From Enterococcus hulanensis (GTDB lineage: Bacteria > Bacillota > Bacilli > Lactobacillales > Enterococcaceae), in the NCBI RefSeq assembly GCF_005405485.1, contig NZ_BJED01000009.1, positions 62,001 to 126,000 of the forward strand: 64,000 nucleotides of DNA, read 5' to 3'. Below are positions 1 through 10,189 of the stretch, piece after piece; position 1 is the stretch's first letter; each line of letters opens with the position of its first letter. The position numbers and the translations under genes are program-made. Under the pieces are notes generated by a model. The model was not told the origin of the DNA. It saw only the letters and a list, made by a program, of their open reading frames with translations, and did no database searches.

Positions 1-132
1 TTCAAAATTTTCTTACCATTTAAGTATACCATTACTGTTATATTCAGCAAAGAAAACTTGTGTCTTGTCTGTTTAAAAAAATGTTTTACATCTTTTTTTG
101 ATAAATGAAATAGTTTATTTTTAGAAAGAAAA

Positions 133-161
133 AAGAGGAAGCCGCAATTGATCTTCCTCTT
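133..161 (-). terminator. Terminator after trxB
   Basis: Inverted repeat with arms AAGAGGAAG and CTTCCTCTT around an 11-base loop. Read on the minus strand it is followed by a T-rich run, directly after the trxB stop codon. Nothing else is visible in bases 1-132. Confidence 0.8.
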
Positions 162-168
162 CCAAAAA

Positions 169-1083
169 TTAATTTTGTGCTTCGATATATTTATAAACTT
201 GTTGTCCTGCGATTCCGCCTTCGCCAACAGCCGTTGTAATCTGACGTAAATCTTTTTCCCGTGCATCACCAATAGCAAAAACACCGGGAATTTTAGTCTT
301 CATTTCATGATCGGTTTCGATCCAGCCGGCAGCGTTTGTAATACCGCTCTTCTTAAAGGGTTCAGTCAATGGTTCCAAACCAACATAAATGAACGCGCCA
401 TCTGCGGGTTCAAGATGAACCTCTCCAGTTTTAACATTGCGGATTTGCGCACCGGTTACGACCATGTCATTACCGACAATTTCGTCTACAACGCTGTCCC
501 AAATGAATGAAATCTTTTCATTAGCGAATGCGCGGTCTTGGATAATTTTTTGCGCACGCAATTCATCACGACGGTGAACGATCACAACCTCAGAAGCAAA
601 ACGAGTTAAATAAATCGCCTCTTCCACTGCTGAGTCGCCTCCGCCGACAACGATCAAACGTTTATTACGGAAAAAGGCCCCATCACAAACAGCGCAATAG
701 GATACTCCGCGACCGGCAAAGGATTCCTCACCCGGAACACCTAACTTACGATGAACACAACCTGTTGCAACAATGATTGTTTTAGCTTGATAGCTTTTAT
801 CTTCAGTGATGACCTCTTTATAATCACCATGATCCTTGATATCTTGAACGATACCATAAGCATTCTCTGTACCAAATTTTGTAACGCCGTCGTACATTTT
901 CATGGCAAGCTCCGGCCCCATAATTGATTCAAAGCCTGGATAGTTTTCAACTTCGGCGGTATTGTTCATTTGTCCGCCCGGTGCACCGCGTTCAATCAAA
1001 AGTACCTTCAAATTTGAACGTGAAGCGTATAAGGCAGCGGTCATCCCTGCTGGACCCGCACCAATAATTATTACATCATACAT
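169..1083 (-). CDS. trxB: Thioredoxin reductase
   Basis: FAD- and NADPH-dependent flavoprotein (304 residues) that reduces thioredoxin in the cytoplasm and so maintains protein thiols. The N-terminal FAD-binding motif GAGPAGMTAALYAS is near residue 8. The redox-active pair is CAVC near residue 132, and the second dinucleotide motif GGGDSAVEEA follows directly. The C-terminal FAD motif FAIGDAREKDLRQ is also present. Length is normal for low-molecular-weight bacterial TrxB. It stands alone, with its own terminator downstream and about 220 bases separating it from yneF. The identification is secure. Confidence 0.97.
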   Translation of the reverse strand: MYDVIIIGAGPAGMTAALYASRSNLKVLLIERGAPGGQMNNTAEVENYPGFESIMGPELAMKMYDGVTKFGTENAYGIVQDIKDHGDYKEVITEDKSYQAKTIIVATGCVHRKLGVPGEESFAGRGVSYCAVCDGAFFRNKRLIVVGGGDSAVEEAIYLTRFASEVVIVHRRDELRAQKIIQDRAFANEKISFIWDSVVDEIVGNDMVVTGAQIRNVKTGEVHLEPADGAFIYVGLEPLTEPFKKSGITNAAGWIETDHEMKTKIPGVFAIGDAREKDLRQITTAVGEGGIAGQQVYKYIEAQN

Positions 1084-1264
1084 TCAGACATTCCCCCATT
1101 CGGCTTTACCATACATCTAAGAAATTATTCTGTCGACAAATCTGCTTACTAAATGTAACCTTCACTATGCTAACTTAGCTTTTTCCAAAGATTAGCAGAG
1201 TGAAATTTATTAAGCAGCGTTAGATTTTGAAATATTTCTTGCTGTCTTTTTTCCTTTATAAATC

Positions 1265-1301
1265 AAAAAAGAAGGGCAATCATCCTGCGACGATTGTCCT
1301 T
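1265..1301 (-). terminator. Terminator after yneF
   Basis: Arms AAGGGCAATC and GATTGTCCTT with a 10-base loop, followed on the minus strand by a run of six Ts. It lies just downstream of the yneF stop codon. Confidence 0.8.
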
Positions 1302-1307
1302 TCAAAA

Positions 1308-1532
1308 TTATTGTTGGTTTTTCATTTGCTGCATCATTTGACGAACTTTTTTCTCTGAAGGTTTTTGCCCCATCGACATCATCATTTGACGTAACATATC
1401 CTCGTTGATTGGAGGATTCTTTTTGAAATAGTCTTGCATATATTTACGAGCTAAGAAGAAACCGCCGACAGCACCTAATAGTGCAGCGATTACCGCGATC
1501 AATACTACGATTCCAGTTGATACCATTTTCAC
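1308..1532 (-). CDS. yneF: YneF family membrane protein
   Basis: Small protein of 74 residues matching the UPF0154/YneF family. One N-terminal transmembrane segment (about residues 7-28, ending GGFFLARKY) is followed by a cytoplasmic tail with the family motif [20 protein letters not shown], then a basic, Gln/Met-rich end. The molecular function of the family is not established. A good ribosome site (AAAGGAGCGGTGAAA before ATG) fixes the start. It is monocistronic, with its own terminator. Confidence 0.92.
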   Translation of the reverse strand: MKMVSTGIVVLIAVIAALLGAVGGFFLARKYMQDYFKKNPPINEDMLRQMMMSMGQKPSEKKVRQMMQQMKNQQ

Positions 1533-1828
1533 CGCTCCTTTCCTGACACATTCTCATATATTTTACTAAAAGATACCTCAAAAGAAAAGCTGTTTTAAGA
1601 AACTTCAAATCTGGGTATGAAATTTTAGTTCAATCTTATTAATTACGCGGGAGGTATTTCTTTTCTTTAAGTTCAGTTAAATGATAGGAAAAGCTGTGCT
1701 GTCGCAAGTTCAGGAAATTATCAAAAAATTTTCAATTAATTTTAAATAAATGATGAAATATTGATTAGAATATGCTAAAATGCAAAACAATATCTTCCTC
1801 GCTGGTGGCTAAGTGAAGAGGTGTAGGC

Positions 1829-2638
1829 ATGAGAAATTTTTTGAGATCCGTCAATCGGATCGTGGTGAAGATCGGAACGAGTTCTTTGATTCATCCAACT
1901 GGAAAGATCAATTTGGATGGTATTGATCAATTAGCATTTGTTTTAACCGACCTTCGTAATCAAGGCAAAGAAATAATATTAGTCTCTTCCGGCGCGATCG
2001 GTGTGGGCATGGACAAGCTTCATATCCCCGAACGTCCACAAGAAATCCCTGTGCAGCAGGCCGTTGCTGCGGTCGGACAATCAGAGCTGATGCATATCTA
2101 TAATCAGCGGTTTTTAGGATATAGTCAACAAACCGCCCAAGTTTTGTTAACGCGCGATGTGGTAGATTTTCCAGAAAGCCGCAAGAATGTAATCAATACA
2201 TTAGAGCAGCTTATTTCAATGGGGATTCTTCCTATAATAAACGAAAATGACACAGTGGCTGTCGACGAAATGGATCATACGCGAAAGTTCGGCGATAATG
2301 ATGAATTATCTGCCATCGTCGCACAATTGATGGATGCCGATTTACTGATTATGTTAAGTGATATTGACGGCTTTTATTCTGACAATCCGTCAAAAAATAA
2401 ACAAGCAATTCTCTACTCGACTATTTCAACCATCAATCAAACCTTAATGGACCAAGCTGGCGGTGAAGGCAGTCGCTTCGGTACTGGTGGAATGGTCAGT
2501 AAGTTAAAGGCTGCTCAAAGAATATTAGATGCAAAAAGTGCCATGGTCTTAGCCAATGGAAAACCTCCCAGAATAATTTTTGATATCCTATCTGGCGCAG
2601 AAGTAGGAACTTTATTCAAGGAGGGCAGCCATGAATAA
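1829..2638 (+). CDS. proB: Glutamate 5-kinase
   Basis: First enzyme of proline synthesis: it phosphorylates L-glutamate to gamma-glutamyl phosphate using ATP. The 269-residue protein is an amino-acid kinase domain only, with KIGTSSL near residue 14, [12 protein letters not shown] near residue 51, and ENDTVAVDE and FGDNDELSA in the middle. It lacks the C-terminal PUA domain of the E. coli enzyme, as is usual for short Gram-positive forms. Its last eight bases overlap the proA start, so the two are translationally coupled. The leader before the ATG can fold TCTTC against GAAGA of the ribosome site, which may lower translation (inference). Confidence 0.96.
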   Translation: MRNFLRSVNRIVVKIGTSSLIHPTGKINLDGIDQLAFVLTDLRNQGKEIILVSSGAIGVGMDKLHIPERPQEIPVQQAVAAVGQSELMHIYNQRFLGYSQQTAQVLLTRDVVDFPESRKNVINTLEQLISMGILPIINENDTVAVDEMDHTRKFGDNDELSAIVAQLMDADLLIMLSDIDGFYSDNPSKNKQAILYSTISTINQTLMDQAGGEGSRFGTGGMVSKLKAAQRILDAKSAMVLANGKPPRIIFDILSGAEVGTLFKEGSHE

Positions 2639-3881
2639 CTTAATGAACACTTTAGGTCAACAAAGTAAAAAAGCCGCTCAACAACTGAGTCAGCTTGAAA
2701 CAGCTCGAAAAAATGACTGCTTGATGCAGATGGCGCAAGATTTAGAAGATAATGCCAAAACGATATTAACGGCAAATCGACGTGATTTGAATCAAGCGAA
2801 GGAAAATGGTATTCCAGAGCCGTTAATTGATCGTTTACGTTTAACCGATGAAAGAATTCAAGAGATGGCTGAAGGAATTCGACAAGTGGCCGCACTGGCT
2901 GATCCAATCGGGGTAGTAGAAAAAATGTGGCAGACCGAAGATCAACTAATGATTGGTCAACAACGTGTACCATTGGGTGTGATCGGAATAATCTTTGAAT
3001 CACGTCCAAATGTGACTACAGATGCCGCTAGCTTATGTTTTAAATCAGGAAATGCCGTAATACTGCGCGGCGGTAAAGAAGCCTTCTATTCCAATCAAGC
3101 ACTGGTAGAGCTTATGCAGCGAACATTGCGAAATAACGAGTTAAATTCAGCAATGATCCAATTTGTTAATGATACTTCTCATGATGTGGCAAACGAGATG
3201 ATGTGCTTAAATGACTTTTTAGACGTCTTGATTCCTCGCGGCGGTGCGGGTTTGATCCAACGTGTCAAAAACACTGCCACTGTTCCAGTAATCGAAACAG
3301 GGACCGGGAACAATCACGTCTATGTTGATAGTACGGCTCAATTAGATATGGCCCGCGATATCGTTATCAACGCAAAGGCACAGCGTCCCTCGGTATGTAA
3401 TGCGATCGAAACTCTGCTGGTCCATGAAGACATCGCATCTGAATTTCTGCCGATGATTGAAAAGGCATTGGCTTCTCATGAGGTTAGCTTGCGGGCGGAT
3501 TCAAAGGCTTTGGCTTATTTAGAGCAGGCGGACTTAGCTGCTGAAGATGACTGGGCAACTGAATTTCTAGATTATGTGTTAGCGATCAAAGTTGTTGCTT
3601 CCATAGATGATGCGATTGAACATATCAATCACTACAACTCAAAGCATTCAGAAGCCATTGTGACTGACAGTTATCCTAATGGACAGAAATTCTTAAAAGA
3701 AGTCGATGCGGCGGCGGTATATATCAATGCCTCTACTCGTTTTACCGATGGGTTTAAATTTGGCTTTGGTGCCGAGATTGGTATCTCTACACAAAAACTG
3801 CATGCTCGCGGCCCAATGGGTTTAGAGCATTTAACTTCTAGTAAATACATCATTTACGGTGACGGTCAAATTCGAGAATAA
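2631..3881 (+). CDS. proA: Gamma-glutamyl phosphate reductase
   Basis: Second enzyme of proline synthesis: the NADPH-dependent reductase that converts gamma-glutamyl phosphate to glutamate semialdehyde, which cyclises to pyrroline-5-carboxylate. At 416 residues it has the usual length. Aldehyde-dehydrogenase-superfamily features are visible: the segment [16 protein letters not shown] near residue 122, and the active-site region [16 protein letters not shown] with its Cys near residue 262. The C-terminal [19 protein letters not shown] is a ProA signature. It starts inside the end of proB and is followed by a bidirectional terminator. No proC is in the window. Confidence 0.97.
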   Translation: MNNLMNTLGQQSKKAAQQLSQLETARKNDCLMQMAQDLEDNAKTILTANRRDLNQAKENGIPEPLIDRLRLTDERIQEMAEGIRQVAALADPIGVVEKMWQTEDQLMIGQQRVPLGVIGIIFESRPNVTTDAASLCFKSGNAVILRGGKEAFYSNQALVELMQRTLRNNELNSAMIQFVNDTSHDVANEMMCLNDFLDVLIPRGGAGLIQRVKNTATVPVIETGTGNNHVYVDSTAQLDMARDIVINAKAQRPSVCNAIETLLVHEDIASEFLPMIEKALASHEVSLRADSKALAYLEQADLAAEDDWATEFLDYVLAIKVVASIDDAIEHINHYNSKHSEAIVTDSYPNGQKFLKEVDAAAVYINASTRFTDGFKFGFGAEIGISTQKLHARGPMGLEHLTSSKYIIYGDGQIRE

Positions 3882-3884
3882 ATC

Positions 3885-3920
3885 AAAAGCACATGCCGCT
3901 AGAAATGGGCATGTGCTTCT
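3885..3920. terminator. Bidirectional terminator between proA and nfo
   Basis: Hairpin with arms AGCACATGCC and GGCATGTGCT, flanked by A-rich and T-rich sides. It can end both the rightward proBA and the leftward nfo transcripts. Confidence 0.85.
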
Positions 3921-3924
3921 TTTC

Positions 3925-4815
3925 TTATTGTGCCTGAATTTTTTCCAATAAATCAGGATCAAATTTTCCATCTTTTAGCATAGCGATTTCAAAACCGTAA
4001 GGCGCGTACTGATTCTTTTTATCAGGCCCAACATAAGGAGTTTCTAAAATTTTCGGCAAGTCCTTCAATTTTTCATGATGGACAATAGCATTCAAGGTAT
4101 CAAAGCCAATCGTACCAAAACCAATATTCGCATGCCGATCCTTATGAGAGGCGATTGGATTTTTTGAATCATTCACATGGACCACTTTTAAACGATCCAA
4201 GCCGATCACCCGATCAAACTCGTCTAAAACACCATCAAAATCATCTTTCACATTGTAGCCGGCGTCATTAGTGTGACAAGTATCAAAGGTCACTGATAAT
4301 TTTTCATTCAATGTTACGCCATCGATGATATAAGCTAGTTCTTCAAATGTTTTTCCTAACTCTGTCCCTTTGCCTGCCATTGTTTCCAACGCAATTTGTG
4401 CCCGTTGATCCTTGGTCAGCACTTCATTCAAACCTTTGATGATTTGATCCAAACCAGCTTTTTCACCAGCTCCTACGTGAGCGCCGGGGTGCAAAGTGAT
4501 CTGCATAGCACCTAAAGCCTCTGCCCGCATGATTTCGTCACGCAAAAATTGGACCGCAAATGGAAACATCTCCGGCTTTTTAGTGTTACCCAAATTAATG
4601 ATATACGGCGCGTGCATAACAATATTCGATAAGCCGTGCTCTTTCATGAATTCTTCTCCAGCTGGAATATTCATCTCGTCTACTGATTTACGACGAGTAT
4701 TTTGCGGAGCACCGCTATAAATCATAAAGGTCGAGGCCTTATAGCTGGCAGCTTCTTGTGCCGCACCTAGTAACATTTCTTTTCCCTTCATACTTACATG
4801 AGAACCAATTAACAT
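3925..4815 (-). CDS. nfo: Deoxyribonuclease IV (AP endonuclease)
   Basis: Endonuclease IV family enzyme (296 residues) that cuts the DNA backbone at abasic sites during base-excision repair. It is a TIM barrel with three zinc ions. Zinc-ligand segments are visible in order: [10 protein letters not shown] near residue 69, [11 protein letters not shown] near residue 109, [13 protein letters not shown] near residue 143, [11 protein letters not shown] near residue 178, and the signature [20 protein letters not shown] near residue 215. It follows the AEC transporter gene by 21 bases on the same strand, so co-transcription is likely. Confidence 0.96.
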   Translation of the reverse strand: MLIGSHVSMKGKEMLLGAAQEAASYKASTFMIYSGAPQNTRRKSVDEMNIPAGEEFMKEHGLSNIVMHAPYIINLGNTKKPEMFPFAVQFLRDEIMRAEALGAMQITLHPGAHVGAGEKAGLDQIIKGLNEVLTKDQRAQIALETMAGKGTELGKTFEELAYIIDGVTLNEKLSVTFDTCHTNDAGYNVKDDFDGVLDEFDRVIGLDRLKVVHVNDSKNPIASHKDRHANIGFGTIGFDTLNAIVHHEKLKDLPKILETPYVGPDKKNQYAPYGFEIAMLKDGKFDPDLLEKIQAQ

Positions 4816-4836
4816 AAAAACCTCCAGATTTTTTAT

Positions 4837-5742
4837 TTATAGGAATAGCAACAAACTCGTCATCAACGGCAAGCTAATCAAGAAGCTGAGAGATGAGGTA
4901 AAACCTACCACTTCGGCTCGCATTCCTGCAGCTACACTATTGATTACACCAAATGTCGGAATCGGTCCGACTGAAACCAGGCATAAAACGATTTTGATCA
5001 TATTGGGAAACGGCATCAGCATAAACAGAATCACTAATAAGATACCGACACCATATTTGATCGCTAGAACACGAAAGACTAAAGCCAAATCTTTTTTCGG
5101 CAGACGCAGTTCCAAAAACAAACCGATCATAAACATTGATAAGAATGTATTCGCATTAGCAATCGGTTGCGCAATCTGAAAAACAGCTTCCGGCAAATCG
5201 ACTTTTAAAATACGAAAGACCAGCATAAACAAATAGCAGAGAAATGGCACTGAGCGTCCCAAACGTCCTAAAACCTTTTTAGCAGTTGGTCGTTCTGCAT
5301 TGCTGCCGCTGATTCCTTCGATTACAACATTCGATCCCCCGGCCAGCATCACGCTGTTCCCAATATCAAAGAAAGATAAAATAGGAATCGCCAGCGGCAT
5401 AAAACTTTGGACAAATGGGATCGCGAAATTCCCGATATTGTAGCCGGAAACGCCATACATCAAAAATTCGCGTTCCACCTGATCCTGTTTTTTAGATAAA
5501 AAATGACCAATAATGATCATTACTAGATTCAAAAGCAGTCCCGCTATAATCAGCAGCAATAATTGATTCTTTACCTCCAAAAACTGCAGGTTCACGATGA
5601 TCGCTGCTGGCAGTGTGACATTGACGACGATTTTTGAAATCATCGAGCCGTCTGCTTTCATCAATATATTTAATCGTTTCGTTAGATACCCTATCAAGAT
5701 AATAACAAATAATCCTAACGAGTTTAATAAAACTGCTCTCAC
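4837..5742 (-). CDS. AEC family transporter
   Basis: Integral membrane protein of 301 residues with about ten hydrophobic segments, in the Auxin Efflux Carrier / malate permease family. The family signature region GISGYNIGNFAIPFVQ-like (here GVSGYNIGNFAIPF, near residue 97) and the late motif SVGPIPTFGVINSVAAG are visible. Substrates in bacteria include malate and other small carboxylates, but the substrate here cannot be read from sequence. It lies directly upstream of nfo on the same strand, with no obvious functional link. Confidence 0.88.
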   Translation of the reverse strand: MRAVLLNSLGLFVIILIGYLTKRLNILMKADGSMISKIVVNVTLPAAIIVNLQFLEVKNQLLLLIIAGLLLNLVMIIIGHFLSKKQDQVEREFLMYGVSGYNIGNFAIPFVQSFMPLAIPILSFFDIGNSVMLAGGSNVVIEGISGSNAERPTAKKVLGRLGRSVPFLCYLFMLVFRILKVDLPEAVFQIAQPIANANTFLSMFMIGLFLELRLPKKDLALVFRVLAIKYGVGILLVILFMLMPFPNMIKIVLCLVSVGPIPTFGVINSVAAGMRAEVVGFTSSLSFLISLPLMTSLLLFL

Positions 5743-5790
5743 ATGCTCACCCCATCTGCCATCTAAAACGCTTACCGCTCACCATAAAGA

Positions 5791-5825
5791 AAGAGGATTG
5801 CTCCAAAAAATTGGTCCAATCCCTC
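5791..5825 (-). terminator. Terminator after tyrS
   Basis: Imperfect inverted repeat (GAGGATTG against CAATCCCTC, one bulge). Its minus-strand flank is T-rich, just downstream of the tyrS stop codon. Confidence 0.7.
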
Positions 5826-5837
5826 TCGTAATTATGC

Positions 5838-7100
5838 TTAAAATTGTAAAACAAAATATTTTTTCTTACCACGACGAACAACGATGTATTCATCTGATAA
5901 TTTATCTTGATCACTTAATGTGTACGCCACATCTTGTACGCGATCTCCATTGATATAGATCGCACCATTGTTGATATCTTCACGTGCTTGACGTTTTGAA
6001 TTCTCAATCCCGGCAGTTAATAAAATTTCCACAAGGTTTAGATTATCATCCGCTTGAACTTGGTAGCTCGGAACATTCTTAAAGCCTTGTTTGATTTCTT
6101 CTGCATTTAAGTTTTTAACATCGCCGCTGAATAATGCTTCAGAAATATGAACGGCTTGATTATAGGCTTCTTCGCCGTGAACTAAGACTGTGACTTCCTT
6201 AGCCAGCGCTTTTTGAGCCGCACGTTGTTCCGGTGCCGCGGTAAATTCTTTTTCAATCCCATCGATTTCTTCTAAACCTAAGAAAGTAAAGTATTTCAAG
6301 AATTTAATCGCGTCTCGATCATCTGTGTTGATCCAGAATTGGTAAAACTCATATGGAGAAGTCTTTTCTGAGTCCAACCAAACAGCATTGCCTTCAGTTT
6401 TCCCAAATTTTGTTCCATCGGCTTTAGTGATTAAGGGCATCGTCAAGCCAAAAGCCTGTTTGCCTTCTTCACGACGGATTAATTCGATCCCTGATGTAAT
6501 GTTTCCCCATTGGTCGCTGCCGCCAAGCTGTAATAAACAGCCGTAGCGTTTATTCAATTCATAGAAATCGTATGCTTGTAATAATTGGTACGCGAATTCC
6601 GTGTAAGAAATCCCAGATTCGATCCGACGTTTGACACTTTCTTTACTCATCATATAATTGATCGTGAAGTTTTTACCTACATCACGTAAAAATTCGATCA
6701 GCTTTAACTCGCCTAACCATTCATAGTTATTCGCAACAATCGCTGGATTTTCTTTATTTTCAAAGTCAATGATTCCAGAAAGCTGATTTTTAATACTTTG
6801 CGACCAGTTCTGAACAGTGTCTAAAGTATTTAATTGACGTTCTGCATCCTTAAATGAAGGGTCCCCAATCATCCCGGTCCCGCCGCCAACCAAAGCAATT
6901 GGCACGTGTCCGTTTTGCTGGAAACGACGCAACGTCAAAATCGGTAATAAATGACCAATATGCAGACTGTCTGCAGTCGGGTCAAAGCCGATATATAGTT
7001 TAACAGACTCTTCATTTAATTGTTTTTCTAGGGCTGCTTCGTCTGTTACTTGAAAAATTAAGCCACGGGCTTTTAATTCTTGGAAAAAGTCTGAATGCAT
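5838..7100 (-). CDS. tyrS: Tyrosyl-tRNA synthetase
   Basis: Class I aminoacyl-tRNA synthetase (420 residues) that charges tRNA-Tyr. HIGH is at residues 47-50 and the KMSKS-type loop KFGKT lies near residue 231. The tyrosine-pocket segment [12 protein letters not shown] is followed by [14 protein letters not shown]. The C-terminal S4-like RNA-binding domain starts about residue 355 ([20 protein letters not shown]). The 331-base gap upstream contains no recognisable T-box, unlike many Gram-positive tyrS genes. The gene is divergent from a class A PBP, the same neighbour relation I recall for pneumococcal tyrS and pbp1b. Confidence 0.97.
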   Translation of the reverse strand: MHSDFFQELKARGLIFQVTDEAALEKQLNEESVKLYIGFDPTADSLHIGHLLPILTLRRFQQNGHVPIALVGGGTGMIGDPSFKDAERQLNTLDTVQNWSQSIKNQLSGIIDFENKENPAIVANNYEWLGELKLIEFLRDVGKNFTINYMMSKESVKRRIESGISYTEFAYQLLQAYDFYELNKRYGCLLQLGGSDQWGNITSGIELIRREEGKQAFGLTMPLITKADGTKFGKTEGNAVWLDSEKTSPYEFYQFWINTDDRDAIKFLKYFTFLGLEEIDGIEKEFTAAPEQRAAQKALAKEVTVLVHGEEAYNQAVHISEALFSGDVKNLNAEEIKQGFKNVPSYQVQADDNLNLVEILLTAGIENSKRQAREDINNGAIYINGDRVQDVAYTLSDQDKLSDEYIVVRRGKKKYFVLQF

Positions 7101-7431
7101 TTTTTATCCTCCTAATTTGTTATGATGTTTTACTTAAAAAGTTAAACATTTGCTTATTCTGCATATCATTCCTAAATGATTTATACTTTCCCATATTAAC
7201 TGAAAAAACAGGGAAATAAAAGCTATTCGCTGGAAATAGTCGAAGTTCCGTCTCAATAAAAAATCTTCTTGAGATAAAGAGACCAAGCAATGTAATAATG
7301 TTTGTTTTGTTTTACTTAACAATTAGTTGAAGTTTTGATTACAAACATTGCATCCGCTTGTTAATAGAAGTAAAACTTTGCTATAATTCAACAGATAATT
7401 AAAATGAATAGAATCTAATGAGGTGGACTTT
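7101..7431. promoter_or_regulatory. Divergent promoter region of tyrS and the PBP gene
   Basis: The rightward promoter is TTGTTA (7358-7363), an 18-base spacer and TATAAT (7382-7387), about 45 bases before the PBP start. The leftward tyrS promoter was not clear. No T-box motif and no convincing ORF were found. A 62-codon TTG-initiated frame at 7134-7322 has no ribosome site and is not called. Confidence 0.65.
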
Positions 7432-9822
7432 TTGGCTCACAAGAAAAAAATAAACAAGCAACCGAAAAAGAGCAGTAAAAGTAAATCCAGAGCTACTCTG
7501 GGCGGTTCTTTTGCGCTGAATGTTTCATTGCGGGTGGTCAAGTCATTGCTGCTTGGCTTAGTCGTTGTGCTCTTTTTAGGCGGCATGCTTGTGGTCGGGA
7601 TTGGTGCTGGGTATTTTGCTCACCTTGTCGAAGGAACACCGACGCCGACAAAATCAGAAATGAAGCAAAAAGTTGGCGACATCGCGGAATCGTCTAAACT
7701 GCTCTACGCTGATGAACAAGAGCTAGCAACGATTCAAGCTGATCCGATTCGCGAAAAGATAAATTCTGATGAAATTTCTCAATGGGTGAAAAAAGCATTA
7801 GTTGCCACAGAGGATGAGAACTTTTATGAACATGATGGTGTTGTTCCTAAAGCTGTTGTCCGGGCTTTGCTGGGTGAAGTAGTCGGCTTTGGGGCTGGTT
7901 CTGGTGGTTCTACCCTTACGCAACAGCTGATCAAGCAGCAGGTGTTAACTAATGAGACTTCCTTCAAACGGAAAGCCAATGAAATTGTCTTGGCATTGGA
8001 TTTGGAAAAATATCTAAGTAAAGATGAAATCTTAACGGCTTATCTAAACGTTTCTCCTTTTGGCCGTAATAACAAAGGTCAAAACATTGCCGGAGTCGAA
8101 GAAGCTGCAATTGGTATCTTTGGTGTCCATGCAAAAGACTTGAATCTGCCGCAATCGGCATTTATTGCTGGTCTGCCGCAAAGTCCGATTGTTTACAGTC
8201 CATATACCAATACCGGTGATCTAAAACAAGATTACTCCCTTGGGATGGCTCGAAAAGATGATGTCCTTTTCAATATGTATCGTGAACAAATGATTTCAAA
8301 AAAAGAATATGAAGACGCAAAAAAATATGACCTCTCAAAAGACTTCCAAGCGCGGCAAGACGTGGAAGTACAACAACACGGCTTCTTGTATTATACCGTT
8401 TATAATGAAGCTATCAGTATCGTGGCAAAACAACAGGCCAAAGAAGACGGCGTCAGTGATGCGGATTACAATAAAGAAGAAACCCGTAATCGCTATGTTG
8501 AACAAGCCAAAGTCAAAATGCAAAATCAAGGTTTGGTTGTAAAATCCACAATCGACAAAAATATTTATGATGCGATGCGATTAGGTGTCGCTGAATATGG
8601 GCAATACTTAGATGATGGTTCTGGCGCAACAGTTGAACCGGGAACAGTGCTGATGGATAACAAAACAGGCCGCATCTACGGCTTTGTCGGCAGTCGTGAT
8701 TACAACACCAACCAAAATAATCATGCCTTTGATACCGCTCGACAAGCAGGTTCCTCCATCAAACCGGTATTAGTCTATGGTCCTGCGATTGACCAAGGAC
8801 TATTAGGCAGTGCAACACGAATTGCCGATTTCCCAATGAAGTATCAACATGGTGAACATGCTGGCAAGGAATTAGCGAATGCTGAAAATAAAGGTTCTAA
8901 AACCTTCCAAACAGCACGACAGGCTCTTGTTCAATCTACCAATATTACCGCATATCATGTGTATCAAGATATGCTGGCAACTAAAGGCTCTGATCAATTT
9001 GCTTACGATAATTATTTGAAGAAAATGAATTATCCTACATCTGATGCTTGGGGAGTTGAATCTGCCCCCTTAGGAACGACGGACGTGACTACGTTAACAG
9101 AAGTCAACGGATTCCAAACCTTGGCTAATGGTGGTGTTTATCAACAAGGCTACTTGATTGATTCAATCACGGACAGTACAGGCAAAGAAATCTATAAGCA
9201 CAAAGATGCTCCTGTACAAGTGTTCTCAAAAGCAACTGCTTCGATCATGAATGATATGATGCGCAGTGTTATAACCGAACAGCACACGACGCCATTTAAA
9301 TCTATTTTAAGCGGAGTGAACTATCAACTAAGCACTGCTGACTGGGTCGGGAAAACCGGTACAACTGATAATTATGCCGATAATTGGCTGATCGTTTCCA
9401 CTCCTTCTATTACATTAGGAACATGGACTGGACGAGATGACAACAAACCGATGAATGATGGCGCGGGAAATCGGACAGCGACCTACATGGCTTATCTTGC
9501 TGGACGAATCTATCAAGTCAACCCGAATGTCTTTGGTGTAGACGAAGAATTCGAGTTATCCGATGACGTCAAACAGGTCAAAGTATCTGATTTCACAGGA
9601 TTAAAACCTGGAAAAGTAAATCACAACGGTACCAATTATCAAGTACCAAGCGGCGAGACGACCTCGCTTTGGGCGAAGGATGGTCCAGCCGATAATACCT
9701 ATGAATTTGGTATCGGCGGAACCGATGATGATTACAAGACTTATTGGAATACTCGCAATAAAGCCAGCACCAAAAGCAAAGACGATGACAAAGATAATGA
9801 AGAAACAAAAACAGATGATTAA
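7432..9822 (+). CDS. Class A penicillin-binding protein (PBP1b-like)
   Basis: Bifunctional cell-wall enzyme that polymerises lipid II (glycosyltransferase) and cross-links stem peptides (transpeptidase). Order: basic cytoplasmic tail, one transmembrane anchor (about residues 37-62), GT51 domain with ATEDENFYEHDGVV near residue 126 and GSGGSTLTQQLIKQ near residue 157, then a transpeptidase domain. The latter has SSIK near residue 440, STN near residue 501 and KTGTT near residue 640, followed by an acidic low-complexity end. I chose the TTG at 7432 because GAGGTGG sits five bases upstream; the in-frame GTG at 7423 overlaps that ribosome site. Synteny with tyrS suggests the PBP1b/PbpZ lineage, but this is inferred. 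Confidence 0.93.
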   Translation: MAHKKKINKQPKKSSKSKSRATLGGSFALNVSLRVVKSLLLGLVVVLFLGGMLVVGIGAGYFAHLVEGTPTPTKSEMKQKVGDIAESSKLLYADEQELATIQADPIREKINSDEISQWVKKALVATEDENFYEHDGVVPKAVVRALLGEVVGFGAGSGGSTLTQQLIKQQVLTNETSFKRKANEIVLALDLEKYLSKDEILTAYLNVSPFGRNNKGQNIAGVEEAAIGIFGVHAKDLNLPQSAFIAGLPQSPIVYSPYTNTGDLKQDYSLGMARKDDVLFNMYREQMISKKEYEDAKKYDLSKDFQARQDVEVQQHGFLYYTVYNEAISIVAKQQAKEDGVSDADYNKEETRNRYVEQAKVKMQNQGLVVKSTIDKNIYDAMRLGVAEYGQYLDDGSGATVEPGTVLMDNKTGRIYGFVGSRDYNTNQNNHAFDTARQAGSSIKPVLVYGPAIDQGLLGSATRIADFPMKYQHGEHAGKELANAENKGSKTFQTARQALVQSTNITAYHVYQDMLATKGSDQFAYDNYLKKMNYPTSDAWGVESAPLGTTDVTTLTEVNGFQTLANGGVYQQGYLIDSITDSTGKEIYKHKDAPVQVFSKATASIMNDMMRSVITEQHTTPFKSILSGVNYQLSTADWVGKTGTTDNYADNWLIVSTPSITLGTWTGRDDNKPMNDGAGNRTATYMAYLAGRIYQVNPNVFGVDEEFELSDDVKQVKVSDFTGLKPGKVNHNGTNYQVPSGETTSLWAKDGPADNTYEFGIGGTDDDYKTYWNTRNKASTKSKDDDKDNEETKTDD

Positions 9823-9833
9823 ATTTTTGATAG

Positions 9834-9867
9834 AAGGCTTCTCTTTTACAGAGAGGTCTTTTATTTT
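9834..9867 (+). terminator. Terminator after the PBP gene
   Basis: Imperfect stem AAGGCTTCTCT / AGAGAGGTCTT with a five-base loop, followed by TTTATTTTTG on the plus strand. Confidence 0.75.
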
Positions 9868-9967
9868 TGTTTTCCTAATTGTTCTATATACTTAATCACC
9901 TTGTGGCACTATCAGCTTTTTGGTATCCTACCAAAAGACAAAGAATTTTTGAACGGAGGAACGATCA

Positions 9968-10189
9968 ATGACATTTGAAGAAATCTTGCCTGAACTAAAA
10001 AAAGGCGCAAAAATTATTCGTGAAGGCTGGGGCGGCTTTGAGTTATATGTAACCCTAGTGGAAGGTGAAGTGTTTGATGGCTCACCAGTGACGCCTTACT
10101 TTTTAATCAAAACAGCCGATGAAGGCTTCTCCAGCTTTGCACCAACCGTTTGTGATATTCTGGCTGAAGACTGGAAAATCGTTGAATGA
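9968..10189 (+). CDS. DUF2829 (Tad2-like) small protein
   Basis: A 73-residue protein formed almost entirely by a DUF2829 domain (Pfam PF11195, now linked to Thoeris anti-defence 2). The two family blocks are an N-terminal KKGAKIIREGWGG and a C-terminal FAPTVCDILAEDWKIVE, matching the usual D-I/L-L-A-x-D-W ending. Phage Tad2 proteins of this family bind the signal nucleotide of the Thoeris defence. Many chromosomal relatives have no tested role. GGAGGA lies seven bases before the ATG. The stop codon overlaps the next ATG (ATGA), so it is coupled to the SDR reductase gene. No phage genes are nearby. Confidence 0.82.
   Translation: MTFEEILPELKKGAKIIREGWGGFELYVTLVEGEVFDGSPVTPYFLIKTADEGFSSFAPTVCDILAEDWKIVE

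Noticed and set aside
2515-3009. 164-codon minus-strand ORF opposite proB/proA
   Set aside because: It lies fully on the opposite strand of two certain genes, with no motif or ribosome site of its own.
7134-7322. 62-codon minus-strand ORF upstream of tyrS
   Set aside because: It starts at TTG with no ribosome site, has no recognisable domain and lies in a divergent promoter region.
7101-7431. T-box leader expected before tyrS
   Set aside because: The T-box core (AGGGTGGNACCGCG on the coding strand) is absent, and no antiterminator-like fold was found.
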